DNA from: Sipunculus nudus
Taxonomy: Eukaryota > Annelida > Sipuncula > Golfingiida > Sipunculidae
Direction: 5' to 3'
Assembly (NCBI GenBank): GCA_026874595.1
Contig: CM049317.1
Span: forward strand, 20,355,882-20,419,881
Length of the DNA stretch: 64,000 nt
Positions within the stretch are counted from its first letter, which is position 1. Each line of letters begins with the position of its first letter. Shown piece by piece: positions 50,026 to 61,285 of this stretch. Under the pieces are notes generated by a model. That model was given only the letters and a program-made list of their open reading frames with translations. It had not been told where the DNA came from and made no database searches. The position numbers were made by a program, and so were the translations under genes.

Positions 50026-51662
50026 CAAGGGACCCATTGATCACATCGCTAAGCTAAATTTTGATAAATATTAGTAACTGCAAAATATTTTTATTTCTTT
50101 TGGTTTTTCATGTATATTATCATTAGAAAAGCTATGAGAAAATGGCCCTGCTAAAATGAAACTCTGTAAATTATAGAATAATGGACATGAGCTAAACCAT
50201 TTAGTGATGCACCAAGGGAACAAATAGGCCTACAGTAAGTGTTATATAAAAGTAACATTTCATAAACAAATAATGTGTGAAGGTAATTAAGTTTTCAAAA
50301 GTTAAATATATGGCCATATGAGTTAAAAATTAATCCCACAAAGTTTGACCAATATTCCTAATTTTAATACTAAGTTAACAGTGTTATTCACACCTAGGCC
50401 CCGCCAACTTTAAGAGATATGAATGAAAGGCTACAAAGTATTTATATTTTCTTAAATCTTGTCAATTAGCACTTACATAAGATCCTAATATTTGAACACA
50501 TTTGAATATTAGGATTAAATTCCTTAAATTTTTTTCTTTAAAAAAAAAACCAAAATTGTCCAAGTCTCATCAAAAAGAATATATTTAATATTAAAATTAT
50601 AAGATTCATCTTGTTTATTAGTCCTGTGTATTGAAGGGGTGGATGGGGGGAGGGGTCTCAGTTGTTACTGCTCGTTGCTGAAAAAATGTTAATTTTAAGA
50701 TTCATCTAGTTCATAGTACAGGTCTGTTAACAGAATGGGGGGGGGGGGGTTGCCAGAGAAAAAGGCTCCCTGTGGTATGGTCTTAACTGCAGACAGCCTG
50801 ATCAAGCTCAACTCAGTGGAGAGACGGCTTGCCCTGGTGATGGGATTGCATAACATTATGCCAACAGCCTGGGGAGCATATAGATGTGCACTGAATGACC
50901 TACAGTCACCTAAGTGGACTGCTTGACAATGTAAGGGAATACAGTAAGAGCCTCCAAAAAAATTCAATAACTAGCCTAATTTTGCAGCTTTTATTTAAAA
51001 TTTCAGATTTTAACAGATTAAATCCTTATGTGTACATGCTGTGAAAATTAAATCCACAGTACTTACAGGAAAAAAACGTGCTGTGGCCAAGGTTGGGCAA
51101 AATTTAAGGTACCAATTTTATATTTTTGCCAATATTTAAAAAAATTTAACAGATTTTGATCTAATTTTTGTTATACAATTAAATTTTGATTGATTAAAGT
51201 TGTATTACTGGAAAAAAGTCCCTACCTTTAACACTTTTGGTCTTAAGTGACCAAATATCTTCCCTGATTTTTTTACAAAGTCCATTATGTTTCGGCCCAT
51301 AACTTTTTTAAATGAAACAATACTGACTTAATTTCTGGCATGTACATAGGAACTATACAGAGGAACATTTATGGTAAATATAAAGAAAACCAGATGAGTG
51401 GTTTTGATATTAGCCAGTCTGAAGTGTGAAAATAGATTTCTAATAAAAAATTGAGGTTTTTCCTCAATATCTCGAAGGAACAAAGTCCTATTGACCCAAT
51501 TTTCGGCATGGTAGGAGATTTTGAGGACATCTAACTGTATGCCAAATTTCAGATTCGTAGGTCCAATGGTGTCGAAACATGCCAGTCTTACAGACAGACA
51601 TCCGGACGGACGGACAATGGACCACAACTATAGCTCAGATGACTTATAGTCAGCTGACCTAA
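50026..51662 (+). mobile_element. Complete Helentron-like H element (reference copy)
   Basis: The left end CAAGGGACCCATTGATCACA is followed by CGCTAAGCT; the right end is the hairpin 51632-51660 and AAAAA. In between are the shared 3' blocks GATTAAATCCTTATGTGTAC, AATTTCTGGCATGTACATAG and GACGGACGGAC. It is 1.64 kb, non-coding, and contains a G-run at 50736-50749. No target-site duplication is visible, as expected for rolling-circle elements, and the site is A-rich. Confidence 0.8.
51632..51660 (+). repeat. H-element 3' terminal hairpin
   Basis: AGCTCAGATGAC, loop TTATA, GTCAGCTGACCT; one extra mismatch near the base of the stem. Followed by AAAAATTCG, where the interrupted outer H element resumes. 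Confidence 0.88.
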
Positions 51663-52252
51663 AAATTCGATAACTAGCCTAATTTTCAAGCTTTTATTTT
51701 CAAATTTCAAATTAAAACAAATTTAATACTTATGTTTACATACTGTGAAAATTAAATCAATGGTGTACTTACAGGAAAAAAAACGTGCCATGGTCAAAGT
51801 TGGGCAAAACTTTAGGTACTGATTTTATTTTTATGCTAATAACTTAAAAAATTTACAAAATTCAGATCTTATTTTGGGTAAACAATTGAATCTTAATTAA
51901 ACATAGTTATATACTTGGGGAAAATAGACACAAGTATCTGGCATAAATGTACATAGGAACTATATAGAGGTATATTTATGGTAAATATGAGGAAAAACAG
52001 ATAAGTGGTTTTGTTATTAGACAGTCCTGAAGTGTGAAAATAGCTTTTTAATTAAAAGTTGTGGTTTTTCCTTAATTTCTCAAAGGAACAAAGTCAAAAA
52101 GACCTAGTTTTTGGCTTGGTAGTTTTTTGTATTCCTAGGTCTTACGGTTTCAAAACTTGCCACATCTACAGACGGACGGATGGACAGATTGACTAACAAC
52201 AGACAATGGACCACGACTATAGCTCAGATGACTTCCCTTACGAAAATGAAAA

Positions 52253-52330
52253 GTACTCACATATATGTGCCTTATATGTCCCTTATAAGGGCCTTATATG
52301 TCCCTTATAAGGGACATATATTCCCATATA
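52253..52330. repeat. Subterminal palindromic repeats with two CCTTATAAGG sites
   Basis: ATATGTCCCTTATAAGGG occurs twice, so CCTTATAAGG (a perfect CC(A/T)6GG, the SRF-type CArG consensus) is present at 52281-52290 and 52303-52312. Related ATATGT and GTTATAAGG words continue to about 52560. Binding is not implied by sequence alone. Confidence 0.8.
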
Positions 52331-54499
52331 AATGCTGTGTATGTGAGTTATATTCATTTTGCAGCTACATGTTTAGTCAGGCATTGTTATATGCGAGTTA
52401 TAAGGGAGTTGTACGTTTGTTATTTGCCAGTTAAAAAAAAAAAAAAGTTATAAGGGAGTTGCGCCTGAGGCCATTCTGTATATTTCATTTATATGTGACT
52501 TGTATGGGAGATATAAGGGAAGTGCACATGAAGGAGTTCTGTATATGTCAGTTATATGTCAGTTATAAGTTTATATACTTTGAGGCTTACTGTTCTACAA
52601 GATAGGACTTACACATTTTCCAAGGGAACACAAATGCTGCAGAAACTTCTAAGTCTCAGCTCCATTATTGTTCTGAGAAAATGAATTTTAATTGAATAAT
52701 CAATACTGAAGAAGTATGTTAAAATGGGTATCAAAATAACCAGCTTCCTCAGAACTTTATGTTTATTAGAAAAATAATACTATAAATAAAGATTTTTTTC
52801 ATCTGATTTATACTTTAAGAGGTGTAAACTATAGTAATCATGCATCCAGAAAAACATCATTTTCTCAAAATACAATACATAAAAATAATTTAACTATATT
52901 TCATGTTGTTTGTAATAACCGCCATTGATAATTATAAGAAACAGTAATTCTTTTGGAATGTTGTGTATATACAAGTACTTCAGCATCCAAATGCAACTGA
53001 TAACTACTTCATAAATACAGAACAAAGGGTACTGATGTAGTGTGCCACTGACCAATTATGGTCACATAAGCATTAACCTAATATCATATTGGTTTTAGAT
53101 CGAAACAGCTAGAACAACCACGCTTTCCAGCTGTAAAATATATTGCCAAAACTCAACAGCATTGATCAAAGCATATGTACTTAAAAAAATATGTGTCTGC
53201 ATTCTTATTGTGACAATAACCAGCATTCTTCAGGTGCACTAATCAGTATTTTTCACAAGTATATGTTACACCCCCCCCCCCCCCAGCAGACAAGCTTGCT
53301 GTACAGGCACTCTCTACAATCGACCTTTGACCTTACTGTACCCTGCCCTGGAATTGTGCATGGTGATGTCACATGAATGCTGTACAGGCTGTGCACACCA
53401 GCAGGACAAAGGCATGCAGATTCAGTTACATCTGAATCAGTGATAACAGCGGGTAATAGTTAAGGAGTACCAATACACACTTTGAGTGACAAGTTCTTTG
53501 TCAAGCAGAAGGGGAATGTATCGCTGAAAATGTCTCATTGGTGAGTAATCTTGCATTACTTCAGTTATTTTTGCATATTAAACCAGTGATTGCATAAAGA
53601 TGACTTAACCCATCTTGGTTTGCCCTGCAAAAACACAATCTGTGCGTTTCAAGATAACATTTCCTAATTGGTGGCCCATTTTACAAAATACAACATTTTT
53701 GGACAAAAAGCTGATGCTGTTGCCCCTGTAAAGTGACAATTTGCATGTTCTATACTACAACAGAACTGAGCTAAGAACAAATCCTTTTCACTGGTGCTAT
53801 TTGCAATTGGGTGTGGAAAAATCAAGAGTAAACAGCAGGCCCCAAATTTACATATTGATGTAATTTCTGAATGTCCCCAACCTGTGAAGAGATTATTAAT
53901 CAACCTACATAAAGCTTCATCAGATCAGCATACAAATGTTATGAGTACCACACACTACCATTTAATTTGTTGGACCTTTGGCTATTGACCATGTTCTTAT
54001 TTAGCTGATCTCTGGGTCATGAAAAGAAAAAGCTTCTACACATAAAGCCCTACAAGGTAATGATGTCCTCTTCATTTTCGAAATTGACTTGAATTTTTCT
54101 GTCTTGCTAGAGTGCATAAAAGTTATAATATGGTAAAAAATTATTATTTATATAATGCTCATAAGTTTTTCTTTCAGCCAAAGTAAACATTAAACACTGT
54201 TGATCATTGCTGATTTTACAGCCACTGTCTCAATTTTGGTGAATGCTTTTTACAAAATTGAAGAGGGGTTTACTGTACTCAACCAAAACATTACAGCTAA
54301 TCAAATATTTTTTAACTATTGGGGTCTATCACACAAAAGCTCCTAAATTAAGCTTTAATTGGGTAATATGCCTTTCTACTTGTCATTTCCATAATCTGTA
54401 AACACCACTTAATTTACAATTTTAAACATAAACACACTATGTTTGATAACAATCCATAAGCCATTCATATGTAGAATTTAATCTGAATGTGACATCAGA

Positions 54500-55180
54500 A
54501 GGTCAAGAACACTCTTACATAGGTTAGAGCACTTTAACTTTTAATGGGCTTGGTCCTGTGACTTTTTTTTCATTTGAGGTTTCTTCTGAAATGTTCACTT
54601 TCATTACAAAAGGAAAAGGCATAATGATTTGGGAATTCGTTTCACTAAGGATCAGATGATTGCATCATATACTATTTTGATTCCCAAAGAAAATTCAAAT
54701 TCAATTTACAGGGCAATCAAAAGTGGATTTTTTGCCCACCTTGAATAATTTCTTTTTAAGTAGTAGTGCCATTTCACCTTGAAAGGTCAAGACATCATTT
54801 CGAACATTACTGACCACCAAGATATCATTGATGTACTGTTTTAGTTAAATGATATGATGTGAGGTCCTGTTTTATGTTTATTTGTCTACTTAAATTTCAA
54901 AATAGGCATGGCTCAATGTTCATAATTATTTAATTCCAACAACCTATGTTTCTATGATTTGTAATGGTTTCTTTACTTTTCTTACAACCAGTATGAAGAA
55001 ATGGTGCTGAAAGTATAAGGAAAACCTAAATATGTCCAGCCCTTGCAAGAATTTATGTTAAGCATATTCAGTTTATCATATAAAGTAACATTTAAATCTT
55101 TAAGCAAATGGGCAATATTATGATTTGTAGGGTTTTTTTTATCTAATAGCTGGAGCAAACAAAATTTGAAGTGCAAATTT
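54500..55180 (-). other. Coding-like minus-strand stretches inside the TIR element
   Basis: Three AT-rich but compositionally protein-like frames follow one another: 55176-54982 (ISSYWL end, then GTAAG), about 54840-54715 (YINDILVVSNVRNDVLTF, then GTAAAT), and about 54650-54530 after a CCTTAG acceptor (SQIIMPFPFVMKVNISEE, ending in a stop). Splice phases do not join into one clean frame. They could be remnants of the element's own gene, or chance; no family recognised. Confidence 0.18.
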
Positions 55181-55984
55181 AGTGTTTAACATTTATGGTG
55201 ATAGGGATATTCATATGACTGCTTACATGTTAAACTTGTTTCAACTGAGTAACCTACTTTCTGAGCCTATGAGCATCTTTAGGCCACAATGTCTATCCTG
55301 TGACCAGTATATTTGATAATCTTTAATGTATATACTCTGTATAACTAGAAAACTCTTCCTGTGTTAGTAATTGAGAAGTCTAACTGTATTTTCTTATAAT
55401 CCTTAATTTTAAACAGGCATATTTCCAGAACACTTAAAACCCCTTTATAGAGAGTAGATTTACTTTCAGTGAAATCTTTTCTTTTTTTTTACTTGTGTTG
55501 CCTCCAGAAAATTTAAATGTTAAAAAGCACTACTAAGCATCAATGTCAAAATTTAATCTTTAAACTTATTTGATTAAATAATTTATGTGAGCAGTAATGA
55601 CTATATGTGTATACTTAGACTGGTAACATTTGTTTTTGCAGGTCAAACAGGAGGGGACTGAAAAGGATTTAGAGTGTGGCAAGGGTGTATATTTCCTTTC
55701 AGCCTTAATTCCCTAAAATGACAACTATCTCATATCTGACAGAACCAGGGAGTTTTAAAAATCTTATGAAAATATTATTTTCAGTTAATGAATGTGTAAA
55801 TAAACATTTATTTTGGATATTTTGTTTTCATACTTTTTTGTTTCATGTGTTAACATCCATATGACTGAATGAAGTTGATGACCCCCAGTGTGATCGAGGC
55901 CAGCTTTAATTTCAAGGAACTGCACAGTGAAGGAAGCTCACCACACACACACAGACCTTATTTACTATTTTCTACCATAATTTC

Positions 55985-57210
55985 TTGTGGAATAAAGAAA
56001 AGAGTAAACACCGTTCAAAACAGAACAACAAGGTCCTGATGAAGTGCCCCCAATCGTCTTGGGAATGCCACAAAGAACTGGTTTATCCACTATGGAAATT
56101 TTTTACCTTGTCAATGGAAAAAGGGCAACTTCCCTCACTATGGAAAAAGGCTAACGTATCACCAATCTATAAAAATGGAGAAAATAATATGCCAATTAAT
56201 TACAGACCTATATCACTGACATCCTGTATTTGCAAACGTTTTGAAAAAATAATCTTTGCCCAAATGTACAACTTTTTAAAAGAGAATAACATAATAAGCC
56301 CATATCAGTCTGGCTTTATCCCAGGAGACTAGACAGTATACCAACTGTCTGACCTATACAATTCAATCTGCCAAGACGTTGATAAAGGCAAGGAAGTACA
56401 GGCTGTATTCCTAGATATGAGTAAAGCTTTTGACAAGGTCTGGTCTGAAGGCCTCCTCACCAAATTGTCATCAGTTGGAATTAAAGGAAAATTACTTTGG
56501 TGGTTAGCACAGTATTTAAAAAATAGGAAACAAAGAGTAATAATTGAAAATGAACTTTCTGATTGGGGATCACTTCATGCAGGAGTACCCCAAGGGTCCA
56601 TACTGGGACCCCTATTATTTTTAATATTCATCAACGGCATCACAGAAAACATAGTGAGCAATATTAGATTATTCGCTGATGATACTATGTTATATCTCAC
56701 CATAGAAAATCCATCATTAGCAGAAAAAATATTAAATAATGACTTGGATAAAATATTTAAATGGTCCACAAAATGGTTAGTCACTTTTAACGCAAAGAAA
56801 ACCAAATCCTTTATATTTTCATCTAAATCATCTAAAACTTCTCACCCAGACCTATATTTAAATGGCATTAAAATAGATAAATTTAACAGTCACAAACATC
56901 TAGGATTAACATTCAGAAAGGACTGTAAATGGAATGATCACATAGAAAATATAAAAGCCAAAGCAAACTCTAAAGTATTAATACTAAGCAAACTGAAATA
57001 TATGCTTGATAGGAAAACTCTTGAAAACATATACTTCACTTATATAAGGCCAATATTGGAATATAGCAATGTTGTGATGTGTAACTGCACACAAGAGCAA
57101 AGTGATACATTGGAGGCAGTGCAGCTACAAGCTGCCAGGATTGTGACAGGCTGTGTCAGAGGAACTAGCCATGCCAAACTATACAAAGAAACAGGCTGGC
57201 CCCAATTAAA
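55985..57210 (+). pseudogene. LINE reverse transcriptase, N-terminal and catalytic part
   Basis: Reading in order: GPDEVPP (56032, one frame), a frameshift before KELVYPLW, LPSLWKKANVSPIYK, NYRPISLTSCICKRFEKII (RT 1-2), YQSGFIPGD, an in-frame TAG at about 56330, AVFLDMSKAFDKVW (motif A), GVPQGSILGPLLFLIFING (motif B), and RLFADDTMLYL (motif C, FADD rather than YADD; the two catalytic aspartates are present). The frame then reaches HLGLTFRKDCKWNDHI and YIRPILEYSNV, and is cut at 57210 by an H element; the last residues of the 309-codon frame belong to the insert. No endonuclease was seen. Non-functional because of the stop, frameshift and insertion. Confidence 0.88.
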
Positions 57211-58653
57211 CAAAGGACCCATGGGTCACGGCGCTCAGCTGTTATATATGATAAAAAATATGATTTGGGAAAGAGGCATATGCTGGTTTTGTGTGGTAAT
57301 AAATATAAGCTTTATTATGAGTTGTTGGTGTTTAGCTTATGTATGATTTTGATAGTATTTTTGGAGACAGGGAAGAGGATTGATTTCATTTATTTTATTA
57401 ACAAATGGAGTGCTATTGTCACACAGATTTTGACCTGGCCATATAACTTATAAGCAGCACATAAAATAAAAGAGTAACTATTTATTAAAATTTAATAACA
57501 AATGTTGTGCCAATATAATATTTATTAAAAATAATAAGAGAATCATATGATTTTTTTAATAAAATATAACTGAACTAATTATTAAAATAATATTATAGAA
57601 TATATTCATTCATGAATACATTTTGAAAGTATTTGCACTGGTATTCAAATACATCACTTTGTGGACACAGTTAAATGTGCACTTTAATCATTGTAACCCT
57701 GGTGGTACAATCCAAAATCTAAAATGTAGCATGTCCAAGAATAAAATAAAATACAGAAAATTATAACATTTATCTAGTTTATGCACCAGCTGGGGGGGGG
57801 GGGGGGGTTGAGTGCAGGGCAGAGGAGAAGCCTGCTAGTAGTGGCCAAGCTGGGTCAAGGCAAGCTGCCTGGGGTGGGTTACAAAATGCAAGTGAAGGCT
57901 GTACTACTAGGTGGGCCAGATATAAACAACACTTGACATGGTGTATGAAAACCTGAATAAAAGCTACTCTTTTCAAACAATTTCTTTGAAATTTCAGATT
58001 TTAAAAGATTAAAACCTTATGTATATATGCTGTGAAAATTAAATCAACAGTGCTTACAGGGAAAAAACGTGCCACTGCCAAAGTTGGACAAAATTTAAGG
58101 TATTAATTTTTTATTTATGCTAATAACTTGAAAAATTTGCAAAATTCAGATCTAATTTTGGGCAAACAATTGAAGTTATATTCCTGAAAAAAAGTCTTCA
58201 GCTTCAGCAATTCTCATGTTGAGTGAGCAAATATATTTCCTGATTTTTAAAAAATTGCATTATATTTGGGCCTATAACTTCAAAATAATACCCAATACTG
58301 ACCTAATTTTTGGTATGTGCATAGAAAATATATGGAAGAATATGAATACTAAATATGATCAAAAACAGATCAGTGGTTTTGATATTAGGCAGACTTGAAG
58401 TGTAACAATTGCTTTTTTATGGAAAACGGAGGTTTTTCCTTAATATCTCGAAGGAACGAAGTTCTAATGACCCAATTTTCGGTATGGTAGGAGATTTTGG
58501 GGACATCTAATGGTATGCAGAATTTTGGATTCGTAGGTCCAACGGTTTTAAAACGTGCCCTGTTAACGGACAAACGGCCGGACGGCCGGACGGACGGATG
58601 ACGGACAAAGGACCACGACTTTAGCTCAGATGACTTACAGTCAGCTGAGCTAA
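57211..58653 (+). mobile_element. Helentron-like H element inserted in LINE copy 2
   Basis: Begins CAAAGGACCCATGGGTCACG with GCGCTCAGCTG and ends with the hairpin 58623-58651 plus A-run, preceded by the tract GGACGGCCGGACGGACGG. Comparison with the uninterrupted LINE copy (11817-11845) gives the borders: the LINE reads CCCCAATTAAA before and AACGTAGGG after, against CCCCTATTCAAAACGCGTAG. Only A residues are ambiguous, so the site is between As (T^T on the other strand) with no clear duplication. This is the cleanest definition of the element's ends in the window. Non-coding, 1.44 kb. Confidence 0.88.
58623..58651 (+). repeat. H-element 3' terminal hairpin
   Basis: AGCTCAGATGAC, loop TTACA, GTCAGCTGAGCT, followed by AAAAAA at the LINE junction. 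Confidence 0.92.
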
Positions 58654-59266
58654 AAAACGTAGGGAAAACTCTGTGGTCATCCAACTACGCAAAATGTTAA
58701 AACAAGAAACTCCAAAGTACCTTTACCTTCTATTACCTCCACCAAGAAACTATACCTTTAATACAAGGTCAAGTGCTCTACTCAATATACAAAACATTTT
58801 CTCTAGAACAGAGCTGTATTACAACTCATTCCTACCAAAATCTATACGACTATGGAACAAACTAGATGATAGACTTAAACACTGATAGACCAGTAAATTG
58901 CTAAAAAATAATATATCAAGAGAAACTGCTAAAAACAAACCACCTAAATATTATAATTCAGGATCAAGAAGAGCCCAGATAATTCACACACGGTTAAGAA
59001 CACAGTGCAGTAATCTAAACCATGATTTATATAGAAGACACTTATCAAACGATTCAAAATGCCAATGTGGATTCCAAACAGAAAACGCAGAACATTACCT
59101 ACTGCAGTGTCACTTCCATGTCAACTCTAGAAGTAAACATCTCCCCCTAAATATACCTGTGGAAGAACTTCTTTATGGAAATCCCTATGCAAGCCACATC
59201 AGAAATGAAGAAATTTTGGAAGCAGTATCTTCATACATAGGAGACACAAAAAGGTTCAAAATATAA
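58654..59266 (+). pseudogene. LINE ORF2, C-terminal part after the insertion
   Basis: Continues the LINE frame with YLYLLLPPPRN, RTELYYNSFLPKSIRLWNKL, then two adjacent in-frame stops at about 58883-58888 (the other copy has CPTSK there), and the terminal cluster CQCGFQTENAEHYLLQC (C-x-C-x8-H-x4-C). It ends at TAA 59264-59266. The stops differ in position from those in LINE copy 1, so the two copies decayed independently. Confidence 0.85.
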
Positions 59267-59714
59267 TATTCCCCACCATATTTTCCCCTAAAAGTGATAT
59301 TCATAATTCAGTCATAAAATTAGTCCTAATATACTAGGACCTGAAACAAAAATGAAACAAAAACAATTTTAAATACTTGTCTTCCAAATAATTAATTAAA
59401 TATTTAAAAAAAAGAACAAATGAACAATTTCTTCCATTCTTACTAAGAAAATTTACAACTTGCCTTCACTTACCCAACATCCATACCACCCTACCTCACC
59501 TAAACTCACCCACATCCAAACACTCTGAATACTGCCATCGTATATTTTAATGGAAACATTCGGGAGAGAGTCGAGGTAAGCTTTAAGTAGCTTGCACTTA
59601 ATCCCACTGATGCTTGTATTATGTGATTTATATGTGCATATTCAGTATCAATAAAATATCTAAAACAAAAACAGACATAATTGAGCTACTGACAAACAGC
59701 ACAAAAGGTGCATA

Positions 59715-60080
59715 CACTGGACTTATATGTGAGTTATATGTCACTTATAAGGGACATATATGGCACATATATGGGAGTTATAAGGCACATATATGGGAGT
59801 TATAAGACACATATATTGGACATATATGGGAGTTATAGGGGACATATATGGGACATATATGGGAGTTATAGGGGACCTATATGTGGAAGATTTATAAGTG
59901 ACATATAAGGCCTATATATGTTACATATAAGGCTCCTATCCAATTTGCATATCAAATCCATATACCAGACATATATGTGACATATATGGGTGCTATAAGG
60001 TTGGACCTAAGGGACATATATGGCACATATATGTACCTTATATGTGCCATATAACTTTCACATATATGGCACTTATAAAA
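59715..60080. repeat. Right subterminal repeats of the TIR element
   Basis: About twenty diverged words of the type GGGAGTTATAAGG, GGCACATATATG and ACATATAAGG, mirroring those at the left end (52253-52560). Open frames of Ser-Tyr/His-Ile repeats across it are not genes. Confidence 0.8.
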
Positions 60081-60989
60081 ATTTTCGGTAAGGGTTATAG
60101 TCAGCTAAAAATTGAATTGACCCCAAGTCCGTTATCAAAGATGACAAAGCAGAGTTTTAAACGTATGTCTCAGGAGAGGCATTATACATGGTTATGCCCC
60201 GTTTCCCAATCCTAATTGATACATTCAATAAAAATACTGTTTCAAGAAACATTATGGAGAGAATCAAACTTGAGACAACAGATGAAGAGTACCCTAGCTT
60301 CTGTGGCATGTATGTACATTTGAATGTGATGACATTTTTTATTCCACTGCATTGGACATCTTGAGGGTGGACAAAGAAGTGGTTAACTTTACAATACCGG
60401 TATTAGAAGGATGCACGGCCTATGTTCCTCAGGCATGTCCATAACTGATAATACCATGTCTTTGTCCCTGTACTCTCTTCTGGTTACTGATACGCTAAGG
60501 CCCCATATATGAAGTAACTTTGAGCAAAGGAAGACCATGCAAATATTTAAAAAATACTAAAAAAGATGTAGCTTATCTTATTGAAAATACTATTTTCTTT
60601 CATGAATATGGATTGTAACCACAAGGAATCAAGAAGCTATGTGTTACCGTCAATGCTGCTGCACCTCATAACTAAATCATACTGGTCTTCTCTAGCATTC
60701 CCCTGCAGTGATCTGACATTCTGGCAACATTAGAATCTGAAATGGGAGAGACAACTAAGTAATCAAGTAAAGATTATAACTCAAATTATATTAAAAGTCA
60801 GAGGAACTACTTTCAACAATTTGATTATTATTTTATTGTTTTGATTATAATAATAATTCATTCTGAAGCTTCATTAGAGGGGAAAAAAGGTAACATTTTA
60901 TATTTATGTTTATATATGGTTATAGATATAAAGTTGCGGATCCAGTTATTCAAAATCAGGGGGTGAGGGGGCGTTTTGTTTAATATATA

Positions 60990-60995
60990 CACATA

Positions 60996-61057
<62 letters not shown>

Positions 61058-61112
61058 TGTATATACATATATATATATATACATATGTAAAAGTATATGT
61101 ATATATATATAT
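60990..61112. repeat. Interrupted (AT)n microsatellite
   Basis: Several AT blocks with a central ACTGTATATACAT interruption. Confidence 0.93.
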
Positions 61113-61156
61113 ATTTTCAGGCTATGAAAATTATAAATATTTGTTTTTATTAAAGG

Positions 61157-61285
61157 TCTGATTCTGCACTTAGGCAACCATTAAAAAACAAGAAGCTTAT
61201 TCCCAATCATGGACAGGATTATACAAACTGAAGCATACTATTATAAGATGAAAACACTATATTACAGGTATATTTAAAAAGATTT
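61157..61285 (+). repeat. Dispersed repeat, copy 2
   Basis: Partner of 48062-48190 (AACAAGAAGCTTATTCCC, ATACTATTATAAGATG, AAAACACTATAT, GTATATTTAAA). Confidence 0.6.

Larger units (their letters stand above)
55985..59670 (+). mobile_element. Non-LTR retrotransposon (LINE copy 2), interrupted by an H element
   Basis: Carries the reverse transcriptase, C-terminal region and 3' UTR of the same family as the copy at 11383, split by an insertion at 57211-58653. It ends shortly after AATAAA (59650) in an A-rich tail. The 5' border is unclear: RT homology begins by 56032, upstream sequence is not recognisable as LINE, and no clear target-site duplication was found. It lies inside the 7.9-kb TIR element. 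Confidence 0.85.
52235..60094. mobile_element. 7.9-kb TIR-bounded element with subterminal tandem repeats
   Basis: CCCTTACGAAAAT (52235-52247) and ATTTTCGGTAAGGG (60081-60094) are inverted repeats differing by one base. They interrupt the loop of an H-element hairpin: CAGATGACTT before, TTATAGTCAGCT after. The target can therefore be reconstructed as ACTTATAGTC, with a TT (or decayed TTA) duplication. Both ends carry arrays of ATATGT/ACATAT words. A LINE occupies 55985-59670. The remaining native interior is about 4.1 kb and holds no recognised transposase; weak minus-strand coding-like stretches occur at 54500-55180. Superfamily unassigned; termini match the MITE at 23912-24320. Confidence 0.7.
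48831..60110 (+). mobile_element. Helentron-like H element split by two insertions
   Basis: The left end CAAGGGACCCATGGGTCAC is followed by GTGCTCAGCTGA. The left half matches the element at 18235. At about 50025 it is interrupted by a complete H element and resumes at 51661 (TTCGATAACTAGCCTAATTT), as shown by an uninterrupted equivalent at 50960-50990. Its terminal hairpin starts at 52222 (AGCTCAGATGACTT) but is cut in the loop. The other arm (TATAGTCAGCTAAAAATT) appears at 60097, after the 7.9-kb TIR element. Without insertions the element is about 1.8 kb. Confidence 0.72.

Noticed and set aside
57213-57346. C-terminal extension of the 309-codon reverse transcriptase frame
   Set aside because: The last 45 or so codons are read-through into the inserted H element, not LINE protein.
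59708-59908. Ser-Tyr-Gly repeat frame resembling a structural protein
   Set aside because: Produced by subterminal ATATGT/GGGAGTTATA repeats of the TIR element.
52235-60094. piggyBac identity for the CCC...GGG element
   Set aside because: piggyBac needs a TTAA duplication; the interrupted hairpin gives ACTTATAGTC as the target, with at most TT or TTA duplicated.
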